DNA of 44,657 bases from Bacillota bacterium. Its GTDB lineage: Bacteria > Bacillota > Clostridia > Christensenellales > Borkfalkiaceae. A program made the translations under genes and the position numbers. The DNA lies in NCBI GenBank assembly GCA_019423125.1, contig JAHZBZ010000012.1, positions 1 to 44,657 on the forward strand, read 5' to 3'. Positions 31,350 through 40,601 of the stretch are shown in pieces. The notes beneath the pieces are model-generated. The model did not search any database. It was not told the DNA's origin and saw nothing but the letters and a program-made list of their open reading frames with translations. Position 1 is the first letter of the stretch; each line of letters starts with the position of its first letter.

Positions 31350-32301
31350 CTTTTCCCTCCCCGTCCTCTTCGGGCGGCTCTTCGTCTTTCTTTCCCGCAT
31401 GCTCTTTCGAGGACTCCGCTTCGGCTTTTTGCGCCATCGCCTTGCGCTGTTCGGCGGTGTAATATGCGGGAAGGATCGCGAGCGGCTCGCTGACAACGGC
31501 GCCCGTCGCACTGCCGTATTTGTTGCGGTTGTACAGGAGCACGCTCAGGATGAGGATGATCCCGCACGCCGCCATCAGCACGGCAAAGACGAGGGAGATC
31601 GGGATGTCATGCCCGAGGATGTACTCGCTGTCGCGCAGCGGCTCCATGATCGAACGGACGATGCCGTACCACGCGAGATAGATGCCCGCAGAGAGACCGT
31701 GCGGCTTTTTGAGGAATTTCCACATCAGCGTGAACAGGACGAAGAACAAAAGGATGTCCAGCACGCTCTCGTAGAAGAAGAAGGCGGCGTGCCACTCGTC
31801 GCCGATCTGCACCGCGAGCGGGAACCACTGCAGTGAGGGGTTCGTGATCAGAGGGCCGTACACTTCCTGGTTGAAGAAGTTGCCCCACCTTCCGATGCCC
31901 TGCGCAAGCGCGACGCCGGGGACAAGGCAGTCCGCGACGCGCAGAAAGTTGATCCTGTGGATGACGCAGAAGAGAATGACGCCCAGCGCGCCGCCGATGA
32001 TCCCGCCGATGATGGAGAGCCCGCCGCTGCGGAAACCCGTGAACCACTCGGTGATGGAGCTGTTCGGATCGGTCAGCACGGAAAAAGTGCGCGCGCCGAC
32101 GATGCCGAGCGGCAGTACGCAGAGCAGAAAGTCGAGCGTCCAGTCTGCGGGGATGTTGCGGCGTTTGAACAGAAGCGCGACCACACCCGCCGCGCACAGA
32201 ATGCCGAACACGATGACGATCGCATAATAATAGATGGTAAACCCGTTTTCCCCGATGGGAATTGTAATGCCGGGGCGGGCGTTGAGAGCGGTCAAAGCCA
32301 T
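31342..32301 (-). CDS. lgt: Prolipoprotein diacylglyceryl transferase
   Basis: A 319-residue membrane enzyme that attaches diacylglycerol to the lipobox Cys of prolipoproteins. The Lgt signature GRWGNFFNQEVYG is present, as are YYYAIVIVFGI and RSGGLSIIGG (with the conserved GLxxxGG). Seven hydrophobic segments are visible. The C-terminal ~40 residues are hydrophilic and charged (AQKAEAESSKEHAGKKDEEP), longer than usual. It opens the operon, with lspA four genes later; together they process lipoproteins such as the one near 19 kb. Confidence 0.96.
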   Translation of the reverse strand: MALTALNARPGITIPIGENGFTIYYYAIVIVFGILCAAGVVALLFKRRNIPADWTLDFLLCVLPLGIVGARTFSVLTDPNSSITEWFTGFRSGGLSIIGGIIGGALGVILFCVIHRINFLRVADCLVPGVALAQGIGRWGNFFNQEVYGPLITNPSLQWFPLAVQIGDEWHAAFFFYESVLDILLFFVLFTLMWKFLKKPHGLSAGIYLAWYGIVRSIMEPLRDSEYILGHDIPISLVFAVLMAACGIILILSVLLYNRNKYGSATGAVVSEPLAILPAYYTAEQRKAMAQKAEAESSKEHAGKKDEEPPEEDGEGKDV

Positions 32302-32368
32302 GATCTTTCCTCTGCCGATGCGCGCGGGGACGACGCCCCGCGCCCGTTTTTTGAATTAGACTGCTTTT

Positions 32369-32397
32369 ATTATAGCATACGCGCGCGGAAATAGAAA
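32369..32397 (-). promoter_or_regulatory. Extended -10 promoter of the lgt operon
   Basis: On the minus strand TGCTATAAT supplies an extended -10 (TATAAT at 32369-32374), with TTTCTA (32392-32397) 17 bases upstream. Confidence 0.7.
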
Positions 32398-32418
32398 GCA
32401 AAAAACCGAAAAAATGTG

Positions 32419-32448
32419 CAAAAAAACCGCCCCTCTTGCGAAGGGCGG
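32419..32448 (-). terminator. Terminator of mazF
   Basis: CCGCCC pairs with GGGCGG around a short loop, followed on the minus strand by seven T. It lies just after the mazF stop. Confidence 0.85.
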
Positions 32449-32455
32449 GAAGCGG

Positions 32456-32806
32456 TCAGACGCCTGCACAGCCGATGCTGATGAGCAGCGCTCCGTCTAC
32501 TTTTTTCATCGTACTTTCGGGGAGGGCGCCGATACGCTCTTTGAGCCTGCGTTTGTCAAGCGTGCGGATCTGCTCGAGCAGGATCACCGAGTCCTTTTGC
32601 AGACCGAACGAACGGCCCGCGATCTCGATGTGCGTCGGCAGCCGCGCCTTGGTCAGGCGGCTCGTCACCGCCGCGGCGATGACCGTCGGGGAATACTTGT
32701 TTCCGATGTCGTTCTGCACGACGAGCACGGGGCGCACGCCGCCCTGTTCGCTCCCGACGACGGGGCTGAGATCGGCGTAATACAGCTCCCCTCGTTTGAT
32801 CTCCAT
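32456..32806 (-). CDS. mazF: MazF/PemK-family endoribonuclease toxin
   Basis: A 116-residue MazF-fold mRNA interferase. MEIKRGELYYADLSPVVGSEQGG and RPVLVVQND (active-site Arg and Asp loop) match the EndoA/MazF family, as does the later LLEQIRTLDKRRL. The start is ATG 32806; the open frame extends upstream but without homology. No antitoxin gene of the MazE type is adjacent, which is common in Clostridia, where mazF often stands alone beside nnr/alr genes. It follows the nnr gene by about 125 bases. No strong promoter is seen in that gap (a CATATACT motif at about 32853-32860 is the nearest). Confidence 0.9.
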   Translation of the reverse strand: MEIKRGELYYADLSPVVGSEQGGVRPVLVVQNDIGNKYSPTVIAAAVTSRLTKARLPTHIEIAGRSFGLQKDSVILLEQIRTLDKRRLKERIGALPESTMKKVDGALLISIGCAGV

Positions 32807-32931
32807 TTGTCTTTGACCTCGCTTCTTTGTCTTTCGGAATCCCCCCCCTATCAGTATATGTACGCAGAGGCGCAAACCGTGCGGGGAGGCCTTCCGCACT
32901 TAGTATCGTCACAAAGAAAGGAGAATATACT

Positions 32932-34415
<1,484 letters not shown>

Positions 34416-34419
<4 letters not shown>

Positions 34420-35036
34420 GCGTCGTCCTCCTCCGCGCCCAGCGAGGCGAGGGCGCTCTTTGCCGTGTCGTAGTCGAATCCCCTGCTCAGGAGGCGACGA
34501 TACGCCTTGCTGAGATTCTCGCGCGTGAACTCTTTGCCCTTCATGTACTTCTGCGCGACCTGCCGTGCCGCCTCCGCTTCGCCCGTGAGCGAGGAAAGCG
34601 CCTCGTCGATGCACTCCTCCCGCACGCCGCGGCGGACAAGCTCCGCGCGCATCAGGCGCGCGCCCTTGCCCTTGCCCGCACTGCGGACGTACTGTGCACA
34701 GTACTCTGCGTCGTCCACATACGAATATGTGCGCAGTTTTTCGAGGACGTATTCGCAGACCGCGTCCACATACCCCTTTTTGTGCAGGAAGTCGGACATC
34801 TCTTTCTCCGTCTTCATCGTGACGGAGAGATGCGTGAGCGCGCGGTCGAGCGCCTGCGCCTTTTCGTTCTCCAGCTGGATCTCATCCAGCCGCGCGGGAT
34901 CGATGACGTCCCCTGCCTTCAGGCGGCAGGAGAGCACCGTCTCCAGCTTCATGCCGCAATAAAATTTTCCGTCGACGTAGACGTTGCAGCGCTCTTTGTC
35001 CTTTGCCTGCGGCGTGATCGCCGTGATCTCAGCCAT
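34416..35036 (-). CDS. recX: RecX-family regulator of RecA
   Basis: A 206-residue protein with the three-helix tandem repeats of RecX: ALTHLSVTMKTEKEMSDFLHKKGY, then YVDDAEYCAQYVRS and ELVRRGVREECIDEAL, then YRRLLSRGFDYDTAKSAL (given in part). RecX inhibits RecA filaments. It is encoded upstream of nnr with an ATGA overlap. The start is preceded by AAGGAGGGAG, only 20 bases from the T tract of the ilvE terminator, with no room for an ordinary promoter. Confidence 0.9.
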
Positions 35037-35056
35037 TCTCCCTCCTTGACGGGCAT

Positions 35057-35087
35057 AAAAAACGCCCGCGCCGAATACCGACGCGGG
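35057..35087 (-). terminator. Terminator of ilvE
   Basis: CCCGCG pairs with CGCGGG (with an internal CG/CG step) around a GTATT loop, followed on the minus strand by CGTTTTTT. It lies about 90 bases below the ilvE stop and 20 bases above the recX start. The region 35090-35178 holds only GC-rich sequence in which I see no gene. Confidence 0.8.
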
Positions 35088-35178
35088 TGAAAGCCTTTTT
35101 GTCGTCCCTGTTTCCGCGACGGCAAACGCGTTGCCGCGCCCCCCCTGCGGGGCGACGGGCCGCGCGATGGATGTTTGT

Positions 35179-36234
35179 TTACAGTTTGACTACCCAGCCG
35201 TGCTCGTCGGGGAGCCTGCCCGTCTGGATGCCCGTGATGTTGTCATACAGCCACTCGGTGATCTTGCCCATCTCGCCGCCGTTGACGACGTAATCGACGC
35301 CCTTGTACTGCATCATGCCGACGGGCGAGATGACCGCCGCCGTGCCCGTGCCGAACGCCTCGTCCAGCTTGCCGTTTTTCTGCGCCTCGATGACCTCGTC
35401 GATGGAGACCCTGCGCTCGGAGACCTTGTAGCCGTGCGCGCGGAGAAGTTCGATGCTGCTCTTGCGGGTGATGCCGGGAAGGATGGAGCCGACGAGCGCA
35501 GGCGTCACGACCTCGCCGTCGATGACGAAGAACATGTTCATGGAGCCCACTTCTTCGACGTATTTCTTCTCGTTCGCATCCAGCCAAAGGACCTGGTCAA
35601 AGCCCTTTTTCTCCGCCTCTTCGCCCGCTTTGAGGCTGACGGCGTAGTTCGCGATGCACTTGGATTCGCCCGTGCCGCCGACCGTCGCGCGGGTGTAGAA
35701 GTCCTCGACGAGAAGGCGCGTGGGCGCAAGGCCGTGCGCATAATAGCTGCCGACGGGCGAGAGGATGATGAAGAACAGGTATTCCGAGCTCGCATGCACG
35801 CCGAGCGCGACGTTGGTCGCGATGATGGAGGGACGGATGTAGAGCGCCGTGCCGGGCGCGGTCGGGATCCAGTCCTTTTCCACTTTCAGAAGCTCGAACA
35901 GACCTTCGAGCGCGAGCTTTTCGTCGATCTGCGGGATGCACATGCGCTCCGCGGAACGGTTCATGCGCTTGAAGTTCTCTTCGGGACGGAACACGCGCAC
36001 TTCGCCCTTTTCGTTGCGGAATGCCTTCAGTCCCTCGAAGATGCCCTGCGCATAGTGGAAGACGGTGGTCGCGAGATCGAACGCGACGGGACCGTACGGC
36101 TCGATCTGCGGCTCCTGCCACTTGCCGCCCGTGTACTTCATCGTCAACATATAGTCGGTGAAGATCTTGCCGAACCCGAGCTTGCTCTGGTCCGCAGGTT
36201 TTTCTTTCAGCTTTTGCGCTTTGATGAATTTCAT
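35179..36234 (-). CDS. ilvE: Branched-chain amino acid aminotransferase
   Basis: A 351-residue fold-IV PLP aminotransferase that interconverts leucine, isoleucine and valine with their 2-oxo acids. The PLP-Lys region GGTGESKCIANYAVSLKA, the PLP-phosphate site near FGTGTAAVISPVG, and FHYAQGIFEGLKAFR identify the larger (eukaryote/Firmicutes-type) BCAT subfamily. The start is ATG 36234 with AGAGGAT upstream; an ATG 21 codons earlier lies close to the predicted transcription start. It is monocistronic, between its promoter and a terminator. Confidence 0.95.
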   Translation of the reverse strand: MKFIKAQKLKEKPADQSKLGFGKIFTDYMLTMKYTGGKWQEPQIEPYGPVAFDLATTVFHYAQGIFEGLKAFRNEKGEVRVFRPEENFKRMNRSAERMCIPQIDEKLALEGLFELLKVEKDWIPTAPGTALYIRPSIIATNVALGVHASSEYLFFIILSPVGSYYAHGLAPTRLLVEDFYTRATVGGTGESKCIANYAVSLKAGEEAEKKGFDQVLWLDANEKKYVEEVGSMNMFFVIDGEVVTPALVGSILPGITRKSSIELLRAHGYKVSERRVSIDEVIEAQKNGKLDEAFGTGTAAVISPVGMMQYKGVDYVVNGGEMGKITEWLYDNITGIQTGRLPDEHGWVVKL

Positions 36235-36255
36235 TTCCGTATCCTCTTTTTTATG

Positions 36256-36273
36256 CGGAGACGACCGTCTCCG
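36256..36273 (-). promoter_or_regulatory. Hairpin in the ilvE leader
   Basis: CGGAGAC pairs with GTCTCCG around a GACC-type loop, in the ~60-base leader between the promoter and the ribosome binding site. It has no T tract on the minus strand. It may stabilise the mRNA end; there is no sign of a leader peptide rich in Leu/Ile/Val codons. Confidence 0.4.
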
Positions 36274-36299
36274 TTTTATGCAATAATTTATTGTCAAAC

Positions 36300-36328
36300 A
36301 TTATAGCACAATCCTCCGCATTTGTAAA
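36300..36328 (-). promoter_or_regulatory. Extended -10 promoter of ilvE
   Basis: On the minus strand TTTACA (36323-36328) and TATAAT (36300-36305) are 17 bases apart, with a TG two bases ahead of the -10. Confidence 0.8.
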
Positions 36329-36457
36329 TGATTTACAAATCGGATAATATAAATTGCTTCGATCGAAAAAACAGATCGCCCCGCCCTTTCGCGCGCCGAT
36401 CCCGCGGCAGAACAAAAAGCCTTTTGCCGCATTCGGGCCGGCCGCCCTTCGGAAGTT

Positions 36458-37099
36458 TTATCCCTCGGCGGCGACGGGAAAGGGAAAGAGAAACTCCTCT
36501 CCCCGCTCCGCAAGGATGCGGCCCGCCATGAAGTCGTTCAGCCCTTCGGAAAACGCCTTTTCCGCCTCCGCACGGACCGCGACGCGGACGCAAACTTTGT
36601 CCGAGTACTCCGTGTCCTTGACCGTGCAGTCCTGCGCGGCGAGGTATTTTTTGAGCGCGTCGAAATTTTCATACGAAACGGTGATACGCAGGATGCGGCA
36701 GGAAGTGTATTCGCGTATGTCCGCAGAAGCGAGCGCTTCGGCGCAGGTGCCCGAATAGGCACGCACAAGCCCGCCCGCGCCCAGCTTGACGCCGCCGAAA
36801 TAGCGGGTGACGACCGCGACCGTCTCGAACAGCTTTTTGTTTTTGAGAACTTCAAGAATGGGCATGCCTGCGGTGCCCTGCGGCTCGCCGTCGTCCGAAA
36901 AGCGCAGAAGGTTCCCGCGCCTGTCCGCGACGAACGCGAAGCAGTTGTGCGTCGCGAGCGAATGCTCGGCGCGGATCTTCGCGATGAAGGCGCGCGCCTC
37001 CTCTTCGCTCTCCGCGTGGGCGCAGTTCGCGATGAAACGGGAGCGCTCGATCACCTTTTCATAGGTGACGGGAGCGTAAAGGCTGAGATAGCGCTCCAT
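36458..37099 (-). CDS. yigZ: YigZ/IMPACT-family protein
   Basis: A 213-residue cytoplasmic protein of the UPF0029/IMPACT family. The diagnostic segment is RFSDDGEPQGTAGMPILEVL followed by VTRYFGGVKLGAGGLVRAY. The C-terminal part is a small ferredoxin-like DUF1949 domain. Its biochemical role is uncertain; homologues are linked to translation control under stress. It follows tyrS directly (its start abuts the tyrS stop), so both are on one transcript. I see nothing gene-like in the ~130 bases between its stop and the ilvE promoter. Confidence 0.92.
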   Translation of the reverse strand: MERYLSLYAPVTYEKVIERSRFIANCAHAESEEEARAFIAKIRAEHSLATHNCFAFVADRRGNLLRFSDDGEPQGTAGMPILEVLKNKKLFETVAVVTRYFGGVKLGAGGLVRAYSGTCAEALASADIREYTSCRILRITVSYENFDALKKYLAAQDCTVKDTEYSDKVCVRVAVRAEAEKAFSEGLNDFMAGRILAERGEEFLFPFPVAAEG

Positions 37100-38314
37100 T
37101 CAGGCGATCCTGACGCGGATGTGCACCTTTTTGCCCTTATGCAGGACAAACTCGCCCTTCTCGCGCGCGGCGTCGGGGATCTTTGCCGCGACGTCGGAGA
37201 CCTTCTCCTCATCCACGCGCACGCCGCCGCCCTCGATCAGCCTGCGCGCCTCGCTCTTGGACTTTGCCGCGTTCGCCGCGACAAGCGCGTCGCAGACCGT
37301 CTCCACGTCCGCGCCGATCGTGACCGTCGGCATATTTTCCGCGTCGCCGCCGAACGCCGCCTTCGCCTTCGCGCGCGCGTCGTCCGCCTTCTCCTGCCCG
37401 TGCACCATCTTGGTGAGCTCGTAGGCGAGCGTCTCCTTCGCCGCGTTGATGCGCTCGTCTCTGTGCGCGCACAGGGCGGAGATCTCGTCCAGCGGGAGGA
37501 AGGTCAGGAGCTTGAGGCATTTTTCGACGTCCGCGTCGTCCACGTTTCTCCAATACTGATAGAAATCGTAAGGGCTTGTCTTGTTCTCGTCCAGCCAGAC
37601 GGCGCCCTTTGCCGTCTTACCCATTTTGCGGCCGTCCGAGGTGGTGAGAAGCGTGAACGTCATCGCGAACGCGGGCTGCTGTTCCTTGCGGCGGATGAGA
37701 TCCGCGCCCGCGAGGATGTTGTTCCACTGGTCGTCTCCGCCCAGCTCCAGCTTGCAGCCGTATTTCTGATAGAGTACGAGGAAGTCGTACGCCTGCATCA
37801 GCATATAGTTGAATTCGAGGAAGGAAAGCCCCCTTTCCAGCCTCGATTTATAGCACTCCGCCGTCAGCATCTTGTTGACGGAGAAATGCACGCCGATGTC
37901 GCGCAGAAAATCGATATAATTGAGGTTGGCAAGCCAGTCGGCGTTGTTGACCATGATCGCGCCGTTCTCGCCGCCGAACTTGATAAAGCGGGACATCTGC
38001 TTGCGGAAGCACTCGCAGTGGTAATCCACAGTCTCGCGCGTCATCATCGAGCGCATGTCCGTCCTGCCCGAAGGATCGCCGATCATGCCCGTGCCGCCGC
38101 CGATGAGAACGATGGGACGATGCCCTGCGTCCTGCATGTGCTTCATCGCGATCAGCTGCATGAAGTGGCCCACATGGAGACTGTCCGCCGTCGGATCAAA
38201 TCCGATGTAAAAGGGTACGCTCTCCTTGCCGAGGAGCTCGTAGAGATCCTCTTCAAACACCGTCTGTTTGATGAACCCTCTCTCGCGGAGGGTGTCCATG
38301 ACGTTCTTTGCCAT
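37100..38314 (-). CDS. tyrS: Tyrosyl-tRNA synthetase
   Basis: A 404-residue class I synthetase. The HIGH motif reads HVGH within PTADSLHVGHFMQL, the KMSKS loop is KMGKT, and the C-terminal S4 RNA-binding domain is SKSEARRLIEGGGVRV. The tyrosine pocket GGDDQWNNILAG is present. The start is set at ATG 38314 (MAKNVMDTLRERGF), because a longer ATG at 38362 overlaps the -10 box of the promoter. The leader is about 40 bases with no T-box, which is unusual for a Firmicutes synthetase but consistent with a constitutive gene. Confidence 0.96.
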   Translation of the reverse strand: MAKNVMDTLRERGFIKQTVFEEDLYELLGKESVPFYIGFDPTADSLHVGHFMQLIAMKHMQDAGHRPIVLIGGGTGMIGDPSGRTDMRSMMTRETVDYHCECFRKQMSRFIKFGGENGAIMVNNADWLANLNYIDFLRDIGVHFSVNKMLTAECYKSRLERGLSFLEFNYMLMQAYDFLVLYQKYGCKLELGGDDQWNNILAGADLIRRKEQQPAFAMTFTLLTTSDGRKMGKTAKGAVWLDENKTSPYDFYQYWRNVDDADVEKCLKLLTFLPLDEISALCAHRDERINAAKETLAYELTKMVHGQEKADDARAKAKAAFGGDAENMPTVTIGADVETVCDALVAANAAKSKSEARRLIEGGGVRVDEEKVSDVAAKIPDAAREKGEFVLHKGKKVHIRVRIA

Positions 38315-38360
38315 TGCTTTGTTACACTCCGATGGTTGAATTTTGCATTTGCTGACATTC

Positions 38361-38389
38361 ATTTTACCACATTCGCTTCGGTTTGTAAA
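38361..38389 (-). promoter_or_regulatory. Promoter of tyrS-yigZ
   Basis: On the minus strand TTTACA (38384-38389) and TAAAAT (38361-38366) are 17 bases apart. Confidence 0.75.
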
Positions 38390-38460
38390 CTTTTGCGAGC
38401 CGAAGAGCGTGCCCTTTCCAAAAAATCTTTTGCCGCGGCGAGAATATTCCTCGCAAAATA

Positions 38461-38489
38461 TTGAAATATTTTTTTGCGTGTGGTATAAT
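38461..38489 (+). promoter_or_regulatory. Strong sigma-A promoter of the scaffold/GGGtGRT operon
   Basis: TTGAAA (38461-38466) and TATAAT (38484-38489) are 17 bases apart, in AT-rich flanking sequence. Confidence 0.85.
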
Positions 38490-38493
38490 TTAA

Positions 38494-38508
38494 GTCGGTA
38501 ATACCGAC
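38494..38508 (+). promoter_or_regulatory. Perfect palindrome at the predicted transcription start
   Basis: GTCGGT-AAT-ACCGAC lies 4 bases after the -10 box, covering the expected +1. It could be an operator for a dimeric repressor, or a 5'-terminal stem that shields the mRNA from RNase J. The sequence alone does not decide. Confidence 0.55.
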
Positions 38509-38546
38509 AAACATTCGTAGGTCAATTTTTTATTGGAGGAAGTAAA

Positions 38547-39248
38547 ATGCAATATTCACGCGAAGTTGAAGAGATGTTTTGCGTTGCAAAGGGCCCCAAC
38601 CACGGCCCCGCTCCCATTCCCGAAGAGGGCAAATGGATCCAGGCAAAAGAGATCAAAGACATTTCCGGCCTCACGCACGGCGTCGGCTGGTGCGCGCCGC
38701 AGCAGGGCGCGTGCAAGCTCACGCTCAACATCAAGGAAGGCGTCATCCAGGAAGCGCTCGTCGAGACGCTCGGCTGCTCCGGTATGACCCACTCCGCTGC
38801 GATGGCGGCTGAGATCCTGCCCAAAAAGACCATCCTCGAAGCGCTCAACACCGACCTCGTCTGCGACGCGATCAACACCGCGATGCGCGAGCTGTTCCTG
38901 CAGATCGTCTACGGCAGGAGCCAGTCCGCATTCTCCGACGACGGCCTCGTCATCGGCGCAGGTCTCGAAGACCTCGGCAAGGGCAACCGCTCGCAGGTCG
39001 GCACGATGTACTCCACCGCCGCAAAAGGCGTGCGCTACCTCGAGATGACGGACGGCTATGTCACCCGCCTCGCGCTCGACAAGAACAGCGAGGTCATCGG
39101 CTATGAGTTCATCAACTTCGGCAAGATGATGGACTTCATCAAAGGCGGCATGAGCGCGGACGACGCACTCAACAAGGCGAAGGGACACTACGGCAGATTC
39201 ACCGAAGCCGACGGGGCGGTCAAATACATCGACCCCCGCAAAGAGTAA
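38547..39248 (+). CDS. NifU/IscU-like iron-sulfur scaffold family protein
   Basis: A 233-residue protein related to the N-terminal domain of NifU/IscU, which holds nascent Fe-S clusters. Candidate ligand Cys are Cys49 and Cys56 (WCAPQQGAC), Cys77 (LGCSGM, the position of the second IscU Cys) and Cys106; Cys12 is extra. It is longer than IscU (about 130 residues), with a C-terminal half containing GLEDLGKGNRSQVGTMYS and MDFIKGGMSADDALNKAKGH that I cannot place. The operon partner is a GGGtGRT-family protein; this pair recurs in anaerobes, but its function is not established as far as I know. GGAGGAAG precedes the ATG; codon use suggests high expression. Confidence 0.85.
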   Translation: MQYSREVEEMFCVAKGPNHGPAPIPEEGKWIQAKEIKDISGLTHGVGWCAPQQGACKLTLNIKEGVIQEALVETLGCSGMTHSAAMAAEILPKKTILEALNTDLVCDAINTAMRELFLQIVYGRSQSAFSDDGLVIGAGLEDLGKGNRSQVGTMYSTAAKGVRYLEMTDGYVTRLALDKNSEVIGYEFINFGKMMDFIKGGMSADDALNKAKGHYGRFTEADGAVKYIDPRKE

Positions 39249-39262
39249 GGAGGTAGAGTATC

Positions 39263-40267
39263 ATGAGCATCACGTTTGAAGGTTACGAGAGAAGGATCAA
39301 ACAGATCAGACCCGTCATGGACAAGTATGGCATCAAGGACTTCGAAGATGCCAAGAAGATCTGCAACGAAAAGGGCTTCGACGCATACGACATCGTCAAG
39401 AGCGTCCAACCCATCGCATTTGAGAATGCGGGCTGGGCTTACACGCTGGGCGCCGCGATCGCGATCAAAAAAGGCTGCACCAAGGCCGCTGACGCCGCCG
39501 AAGCGATCGGCGAAGGCCTGCAGGCGTTCTGCATCCCCGGCTCTGTCGCCGACCAGAGAAAGGTCGGTCTCGGTCACGGCAACCTCGCCGCCATGCTCCT
39601 CAGAGAGGAGACGACCTGCTTCTGCTTCCTCGCAGGTCATGAGTCCTTCGCTGCGGCGGAAGGCGCGATCGGCATCGCAAAGAACGCGAACAAGGTCCGT
39701 AAAGTTCCCCTTCGCGTCATCCTCAACGGCCTGGGCAAAGACGCGGCGTACATCATCTCCCGCATCAACGGATTTACCTATGTCCAGACCAAATATGACT
39801 ACTACACCGGCAAGCTGACCGTCGTCAAAGAGACCCCCTACTCCGACGGCGAGCGCGCTAAGGTCAAGTGCTACGGCGCGGACGACGTCAACGAGGGCGT
39901 CGCGATCATGATCAAGGAAGACGTCGGCGTCTCCATCACCGGAAACTCGACCAACCCGACCCGCTTCCAGCACCCCGTCGCGGGCACCTATAAGAAATGG
40001 GCGATCGAGAACGGCAAAAAGTACTTCTCCGTCGCATCGGGCGGCGGCACGGGCAGAACCCTGCACCCCGACAACATGGCGGCAGGCCCCGCGAGCTACG
40101 GCATGACCGATACGATGGGCCGTATGCACTCGGATGCGCAGTTCGCTGGTTCTTCCTCCGTTCCCGCACACGTCGAGATGATGGGCCTGATCGGCGCAGG
40201 CAACAACCCCATGGTCGGCATGACCGTCGCATGCGCGGTCGCAGTGCAGGAAGGCATGAACAAGTGA
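39263..40267 (+). CDS. GGGtGRT-family protein of unknown function
   Basis: A 334-residue soluble protein carrying the family-defining motif GGGTGRT at residues 260-266 (VASGGGTGRTLHPDNMAAG). Other conserved-looking blocks are GLGHGNLAAMLLREETTCFCFLAG (in part), the Gly-rich GLIGAGNNPMVGM near the end, and AFCIPGSVADQRK. There are several Cys (34, 72, 90, 119, 121, 203, 324) but no ferredoxin motif. It starts 14 bases after the Fe-S scaffold gene with AAGGAGG, so a role linked to an Fe-S centre or a metal-dependent enzyme is plausible by association only. Codon choice is strongly biased to C-ending codons, and the gene ends in a strong terminator, both signs of abundant expression. Confidence 0.85.
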   Translation: MSITFEGYERRIKQIRPVMDKYGIKDFEDAKKICNEKGFDAYDIVKSVQPIAFENAGWAYTLGAAIAIKKGCTKAADAAEAIGEGLQAFCIPGSVADQRKVGLGHGNLAAMLLREETTCFCFLAGHESFAAAEGAIGIAKNANKVRKVPLRVILNGLGKDAAYIISRINGFTYVQTKYDYYTGKLTVVKETPYSDGERAKVKCYGADDVNEGVAIMIKEDVGVSITGNSTNPTRFQHPVAGTYKKWAIENGKKYFSVASGGGTGRTLHPDNMAAGPASYGMTDTMGRMHSDAQFAGSSSVPAHVEMMGLIGAGNNPMVGMTVACAVAVQEGMNK

Positions 40268-40295
40268 TCTTAAACCGCTCAACGCGGTGGAATTT

Positions 40296-40329
40296 TCGGC
40301 ATCGGGATCTTCCCGATGCCGATTTTTTC
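40296..40329 (+). terminator. Terminator of the scaffold/GGGtGRT operon
   Basis: The perfect 12-bp stem TCGGCATCGGGA/TCCCGATGCCGA has a TCT loop and is followed by TTTTTT. Confidence 0.95.
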
Positions 40330-40465
40330 CCTTCTCGCCCTCTTTATCGTTCCCCCTCTGCCCGTTTTATAAAGATGACTTTAAAAGATTTCTGTGCTTT
40401 TTCTTTCGGATAAAGGGATGAAAAAATATTTTTATAAAAATTTTTAAAAATGACCGTCAAATCGT

Positions 40466-40493
40466 TTTACTTTTTTCTAAAATGATGTATAAT
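40466..40493 (+). promoter_or_regulatory. Promoter of tRNA-Pro
   Basis: TTTACT (40466-40471) and TATAAT (40488-40493) are 16 bases apart, and the tRNA begins 26 bases after the -10. The preceding 40330-40465 is AT-rich and shows no gene. Confidence 0.75.
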
Positions 40494-40519
40494 TAATTAT
40501 GCTGTTTTGAGAAACGCAT

Positions 40520-40596
40520 CGAGGTGTAGCGCAGTTTGGTAGCGCGCTTGGTTAGGGACCAAGAGGTCGTGGGTTCAAGTCCCGTCACCTCGACCA
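40520..40596 (+). tRNA. tRNA-Pro, anticodon AGG
   Basis: A 77-base cloverleaf. The acceptor CGAGGTG pairs with CACCTCG. The D arm is GCGC/GCGC with a loop containing GG. The anticodon stem CTTGG/CCAAG encloses loop TTAGGGA, so the anticodon is AGG, reading the proline codon CCU. The variable loop is 5 bases, and the T arm GTGGG-TTCAAGT-CCCGT has the usual wobble pairs. Discriminator A and an encoded CCA end it. G37 after the anticodon fits TrmD methylation of proline tRNAs. A34 is unusual for a bacterial tRNA-Pro. Confidence 0.95.
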
Positions 40597-40601
40597 CGTC
40601 G

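Noticed and set aside
32840..32870. Sigma-E-like CATATACT upstream of mazF
   Set aside because: The -10 resembles that of the spoIVA-like gene, but no suitable -35 lies at the right distance, so it was not listed as a promoter.
38315..38360. T-box upstream of tyrS
   Set aside because: The promoter lies about 45 bases before the start codon, so there is no room for a T-box leader.
40384..40412. Short ATG frame ahead of the tRNA
   Set aside because: About a dozen codons, no ribosome binding site, in AT-rich DNA.
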